From an uncultured Selenomonas sp. (lineage in GTDB: Bacteria > Bacillota > Negativicutes > Selenomonadales > Selenomonadaceae), in contig CALGGN010000058.1 in NCBI GenBank assembly GCA_937915915.1, forward strand, positions 1 to 26,632: a DNA stretch of 26,632 nt, written 5' to 3'. Below are positions 24,061-26,632 of this stretch, one piece after another. A program made the position numbers and the translations under genes. The notes under the pieces were generated by a model. The model had not been told where the DNA came from. It made no database searches and worked only from the letters and a program-made list of their open reading frames with translations. Each line of letters begins with the position of its first letter. The stretch's first letter is position 1.

Positions 24061-25416
24061 TCATCTGGCTTCCATCATTTCGCGCTTCTTTTGTCGAAGA
24101 CGGTACCATATCATCGGCAATACAAGAAGCGGCACCCCAACATAAAGCGACTCGCGAAGATCCGGCGTAAAGGCCAGGACAGCCAGACAGAATACCTGCA
24201 CCCAGATGCCAAACAGAGAGATATAGGGGAAAAGCGGCGTCTTATAGCGAAGTGTTCCCTCCGTTCCCTCGGCAATATGCTTCCTGCGGGAGCGATACTG
24301 GCTCCAGCAGATGGAAATCCATGCAATTGCGCCCGTAAAGCCGGAAACCGCAAGCAGGTACGCATAGATCGCGGAATCCGGATCCATTGCATAAAGCAGA
24401 ATGACCAGCCAGCAGGTACAGATCGAAACGAGGATCGACTTGGACGGCATTCCGTTTTCGCTGAGTCCCCCTAAGAATTTCGGTGCCATGTCCATGCGCG
24501 ACAACGCATAGAGCGCACGCGCCGCGCCATAAAGCCCCGAATTCGAGCAGGAAATCGCCGCCGTGAGGATCACGAAGGCAAAAACAGAACCCAGCCCTGA
24601 AAATCCGTGGGCTGACAGAGCCGCTGCAAATACGCTCTCCTCCAAGCTCGCCTCATTCCATGGCAAAATGGTGATGAGCAGGGAAATCGGGATGATATAG
24701 AGCGCGATGATGCGCCATGTCACATTGCGCACTGCGATGGGGATGCTTTTTTCCGGCTGAGCGCACTCGCCTGCCGCAAGCCCGATGATTTCCGTACCCT
24801 GAAAATTCACGAGGATGATGACCATCGTGAGCACAATGGCCCAATAACCATTCGGCGCAAAGCCGCCATATCCCAGAAGCACGCTTGTCCCGAGATATCC
24901 GCCGTCACCGATGAGCCCCAAGGCAATGAGCCCCGCCACGACGATGAAGCCCAGCAGCGCCACGATCTTGATGATCGCCAGCCAGAACTCGCTTTCGCCG
25001 AACTTGTCCACGCGGAACAGATTGATGGCGGTCACGAGCAGCCCAAAGAAGACTGCCCACCATAGCTGGCTGACTTCGGGCAGAAAATTGTTCATGATGA
25101 TGCCTGCCGCGATCATTTCCGACGGCACATAGGCAATCCATGTCATCCAATAGGCCCAGCCCACGCCGCAGGCCCAAGTCGGGGAAATATGCTCCTTCGC
25201 GTAGGTCACGAAAGAACCGGACACCGGCTTTTCCACGGCCAGCTCCGCAAGGCAGAGCATGACGGCCAGCACGATGGAGCCGCCCAAAAGATACGCCAGA
25301 ACGGAGGCAGGCCCCGCCTGCTCCAATACATAGCCGGTGCCAAGGAAATAGCCGCTGCCGATCACGCCTCCAAGAGAAATCAGCTGCAAATGCCGACTTT
25401 TCAACCCCCTGTTCAT
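24061..25416 (-). CDS. Amino acid permease, APC superfamily (AAT type)
   Basis: A 451-residue inner-membrane transporter with about twelve hydrophobic segments. The N-terminus RGLKSRHLQLISLGGVIGSGYFLGTG is the substrate-binding unwound helix of the AAT group (recognisable by GVIGSGYFLGTG). The motif NFQGTEIIGLAAGECAQPEKSIP lies in the middle (GTEIIGLAAGE). It is probably a proton-coupled amino acid importer; the substrate is not readable. ATG at 25414-25416 gives the usual family start. In-frame GTG codons at 25431 and 25440 are alternatives, one with GGAAGG close by. There are no cotranscribed neighbours. Confidence 0.9.
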   Translation of the reverse strand: MNRGLKSRHLQLISLGGVIGSGYFLGTGYVLEQAGPASVLAYLLGGSIVLAVMLCLAELAVEKPVSGSFVTYAKEHISPTWACGVGWAYWMTWIAYVPSEMIAAGIIMNNFLPEVSQLWWAVFFGLLVTAINLFRVDKFGESEFWLAIIKIVALLGFIVVAGLIALGLIGDGGYLGTSVLLGYGGFAPNGYWAIVLTMVIILVNFQGTEIIGLAAGECAQPEKSIPIAVRNVTWRIIALYIIPISLLITILPWNEASLEESVFAAALSAHGFSGLGSVFAFVILTAAISCSNSGLYGAARALYALSRMDMAPKFLGGLSENGMPSKSILVSICTCWLVILLYAMDPDSAIYAYLLAVSGFTGAIAWISICWSQYRSRRKHIAEGTEGTLRYKTPLFPYISLFGIWVQVFCLAVLAFTPDLRESLYVGVPLLVLPMIWYRLRQKKREMMEAR

Positions 25417-25564
25417 CTTATTTCCATCCACGGGCCTCACTGCCTTCCCAAAATCTTTTCAACCAACGCCTTCCACGGCAAAAGTTCCCCTAAAGAATAC
25501 TATAAAAAACGCAGAAAATCTATAGTCTGGCAAAATTTATTTAAAAAGGAAGGGAATCGTCTCC

Positions 25565-26203
25565 ATGGACTCCTACAAAACCATCAAAGGCAGCGCAGAA
25601 GCTTCCTATGAAGTACAAAAATCCCGCTTCATCACTCATGTATCCCATGCGGAAAGCGAGGAAGAGGCCAGGGAATTCATCCAACAGATGAAAAAGAAAT
25701 ATTTCGATGCGCGCCATAATTGCTCCGCATGGGTGCTCGGCGAAAAGGGAGCAAAGCAGAAATCCAACGATGACGGCGAACCGGGAGGAACAGCGGGGAA
25801 TCCCATCCTGGAAGCCATCAAGAAAAACGGGCTGACGGATATCGTCATTGTCGTCACGCGCTATTTCGGAGGCATCAAGCTGGGAGCCGGCGGACTCATC
25901 CGCGCCTATGACCATGCGGCCGTGCTTGGCATCCAAGCCGCGCAGACGGTGCGGATGATGCCCCTGCGCCGCGTCCAGATCACGGTGGACTACAGCCTGC
26001 TTGCCACCGTGGAAAACTGGCTCCGACAGAACGAAATCCAAAGCGAAGAGGGCACCTATGCCGAACAGGTCACGCTCCCCCTGCTGCTGCCTCCCGAAAC
26101 GGTGGAGATACGGCTTGCGGAGCTCACAGATCTGACCTCTGCCCGCTTCTCCTACGAAATGGCCGAAGAAATCCTTTCCGCTGTGCCCATAGAATGCGCA
26201 TAG
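25565..26203 (+). CDS. yigZ: YigZ / IMPACT-family protein (UPF0029)
   Basis: A 212-residue protein. The N-terminal IMPACT domain shows the family sequence KSRFITHVSHAESEEEA, ARHNCSAWVLG, DDGEPGGTAGNPIL and VTRYFGGIKLGAGGLIRAY. The C-terminal part (about 140-205) is the ferredoxin-like DUF1949 domain. Homologues are linked to translation control or ribosome-associated functions, but the biochemical role is unsettled. AAGGAAGGGA precedes the ATG. The gene is monocistronic and ends at a strong terminator. Length matches the family (about 205-215). Confidence 0.94.
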   Translation: MDSYKTIKGSAEASYEVQKSRFITHVSHAESEEEAREFIQQMKKKYFDARHNCSAWVLGEKGAKQKSNDDGEPGGTAGNPILEAIKKNGLTDIVIVVTRYFGGIKLGAGGLIRAYDHAAVLGIQAAQTVRMMPLRRVQITVDYSLLATVENWLRQNEIQSEEGTYAEQVTLPLLLPPETVEIRLAELTDLTSARFSYEMAEEILSAVPIECA

Positions 26204-26261
26204 AAAACTAACCTCATCTGCGCCCTTACGGGCTTGATTCGCTAAGATTCCATAGTAAAAC

Positions 26262-26314
26262 GATGCTGCGAAGGTCGGCACCCTTTCCGTGCCCTTCCTT
26301 CGCAGCATCTTTTT
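26262..26314 (+). terminator. Terminator after yigZ
   Basis: A perfect 13-bp stem (GATGCTGCGAAGG 26262-26274 / CCTTCGCAGCATC 26297-26309) carries a nested GGCAC/GTGCC hairpin in its loop and is followed by TTTTT. It ends yigZ and abuts the convergent frame at 26318. Confidence 0.92.
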
Positions 26315-26317
26315 GGT

Positions 26318-26632
26318 TCATTTTTCAGCGGCTGCCACCAATTTCAATTTCTCCCTGCGCGAAAGCTGCTTGATCTGCCACTCCCTGCGCTGGGCCTCTG
26401 TCTTTTCCTCGAATTCCTCATAGTAGACCAGCTCCATCCCCCAGGCGCTGCCGTCCCCGAAACAGCTGCGGATGCGCTCGGCCTGATAGCCCAGGGTCAC
26501 CGCCACCCGGTCGAAGCCGTCGCGGCGCAGCAGGAGCAGGATGTGCTCCAGCACCGGCCGGCCCATCAGCTCGGCCATGGGCTTGGGGATCTTGCCGTGG
26601 GTCACGCTGCGCAGTCGCTTTCCCTGGCCGCC
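26318..26632 (-). CDS. Partial chimeric frame: nucleotidyltransferase N-terminus joined to a GIY-YIG (UPF0213) C-terminus
   Basis: The frame is open to the window edge, so the 5' end is missing. Its upstream part (about 26632-26420) reads GGQGKRLRS ... GKIPKPMAELMGRPVLEHIL ... GYQAERIRSCFGDGSAWGMEL, the N-terminal domain of NDP-sugar/mannose-1-phosphate nucleotidyltransferases. From about 26440 it switches to YYEEFEEKTEAQRREWQIK and LSRREKLKLVAA, the C-terminal end of small GIY-YIG nucleases (UPF0213/YhbQ type). Neither family normally contains the other. The nucleotidyltransferase part is visibly richer in GC than the rest of the window. It may be an assembly join, a recombination product or a real fusion. 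Confidence 0.6.
   Translation of the reverse strand, partial: GGQGKRLRSVTHGKIPKPMAELMGRPVLEHILLLLRRDGFDRVAVTLGYQAERIRSCFGDGSAWGMELVYYEEFEEKTEAQRREWQIKQLSRREKLKLVAAAEK

Overview
The window reads as a stretch of moderately GC-rich chromosome from a Gram-negative Firmicute. The class Negativicutes, and probably the Selenomonadaceae (Selenomonas/Mitsuokella type), fits best. This is an inference from three things: the GlgC+GlgD pair typical of Firmicutes, a GH13 enzyme fused to 4-alpha-glucanotransferase, and a riboflavin operon led by an FMN riboswitch. No rRNA or other decisive taxonomic marker is present.

Layout. (1) 1-2500: a degraded left edge, then an IS200/IS605-type element (413-2211) carrying tnpA, tnpB and a probable omega-RNA/right end. 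The element sits in, and truncates, a small ACT-domain gene. (2) 2650-3010: rpmB (zinc-ribbon form of L28) with its own promoter and a terminator. (3) 3023-10090, all minus strand: an FMN-riboswitch-controlled operon ribD-ribE-ribBA-ribH, followed with short gaps by a YfcE-like phosphoesterase, a Gfo/Idh/MocA oxidoreductase, an HD-domain protein and hslO. (4) 10104-22653, all minus strand: a complete glycogen locus in the order glgC-glgD-glgP-glgB-glgA, a terminator, a hairpin/MITE-like repeat, and a 1150-residue GH13-GH77 fusion. (5) 22812-26315: small unknown membrane proteins, an AAT-type amino acid permease, and a YigZ/IMPACT-family gene with a strong terminator. (6) 26318-26632: a partial, higher-GC reading frame that looks like a chimera of a sugar nucleotidyltransferase N-terminus and a GIY-YIG (UPF0213) C-terminus.

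How the parts work together. GlgC/GlgD make ADP-glucose, GlgA polymerises it, GlgB branches it, GlgP phosphorolyses the outer chains, and the GH13-MalQ fusion would debranch and disproportionate the limit dextrins. That is a full glycogen synthesis and recycling cycle in about 12.5 kb. The riboflavin genes cover both branches: RibA and RibD on the GTP side, RibB on the ribulose-5-phosphate side, then RibH and RibE. The riboswitch should shut them off when FMN is abundant.

Most notable: the branching enzyme carries an extra C-terminal tail of about 100 residues, rich in Ala/Lys/Arg and with an AT-hook-like core, which is not part of the catalytic family. Also notable are the GH13-GH77 fusion, the TA-flanked inverted-repeat element inside the glycogen locus, an apparently intact TnpB with a readable TAM and guide, and the chimeric frame at the right edge. 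I found no CRISPR array, tRNA, rRNA or clearly new defence system.
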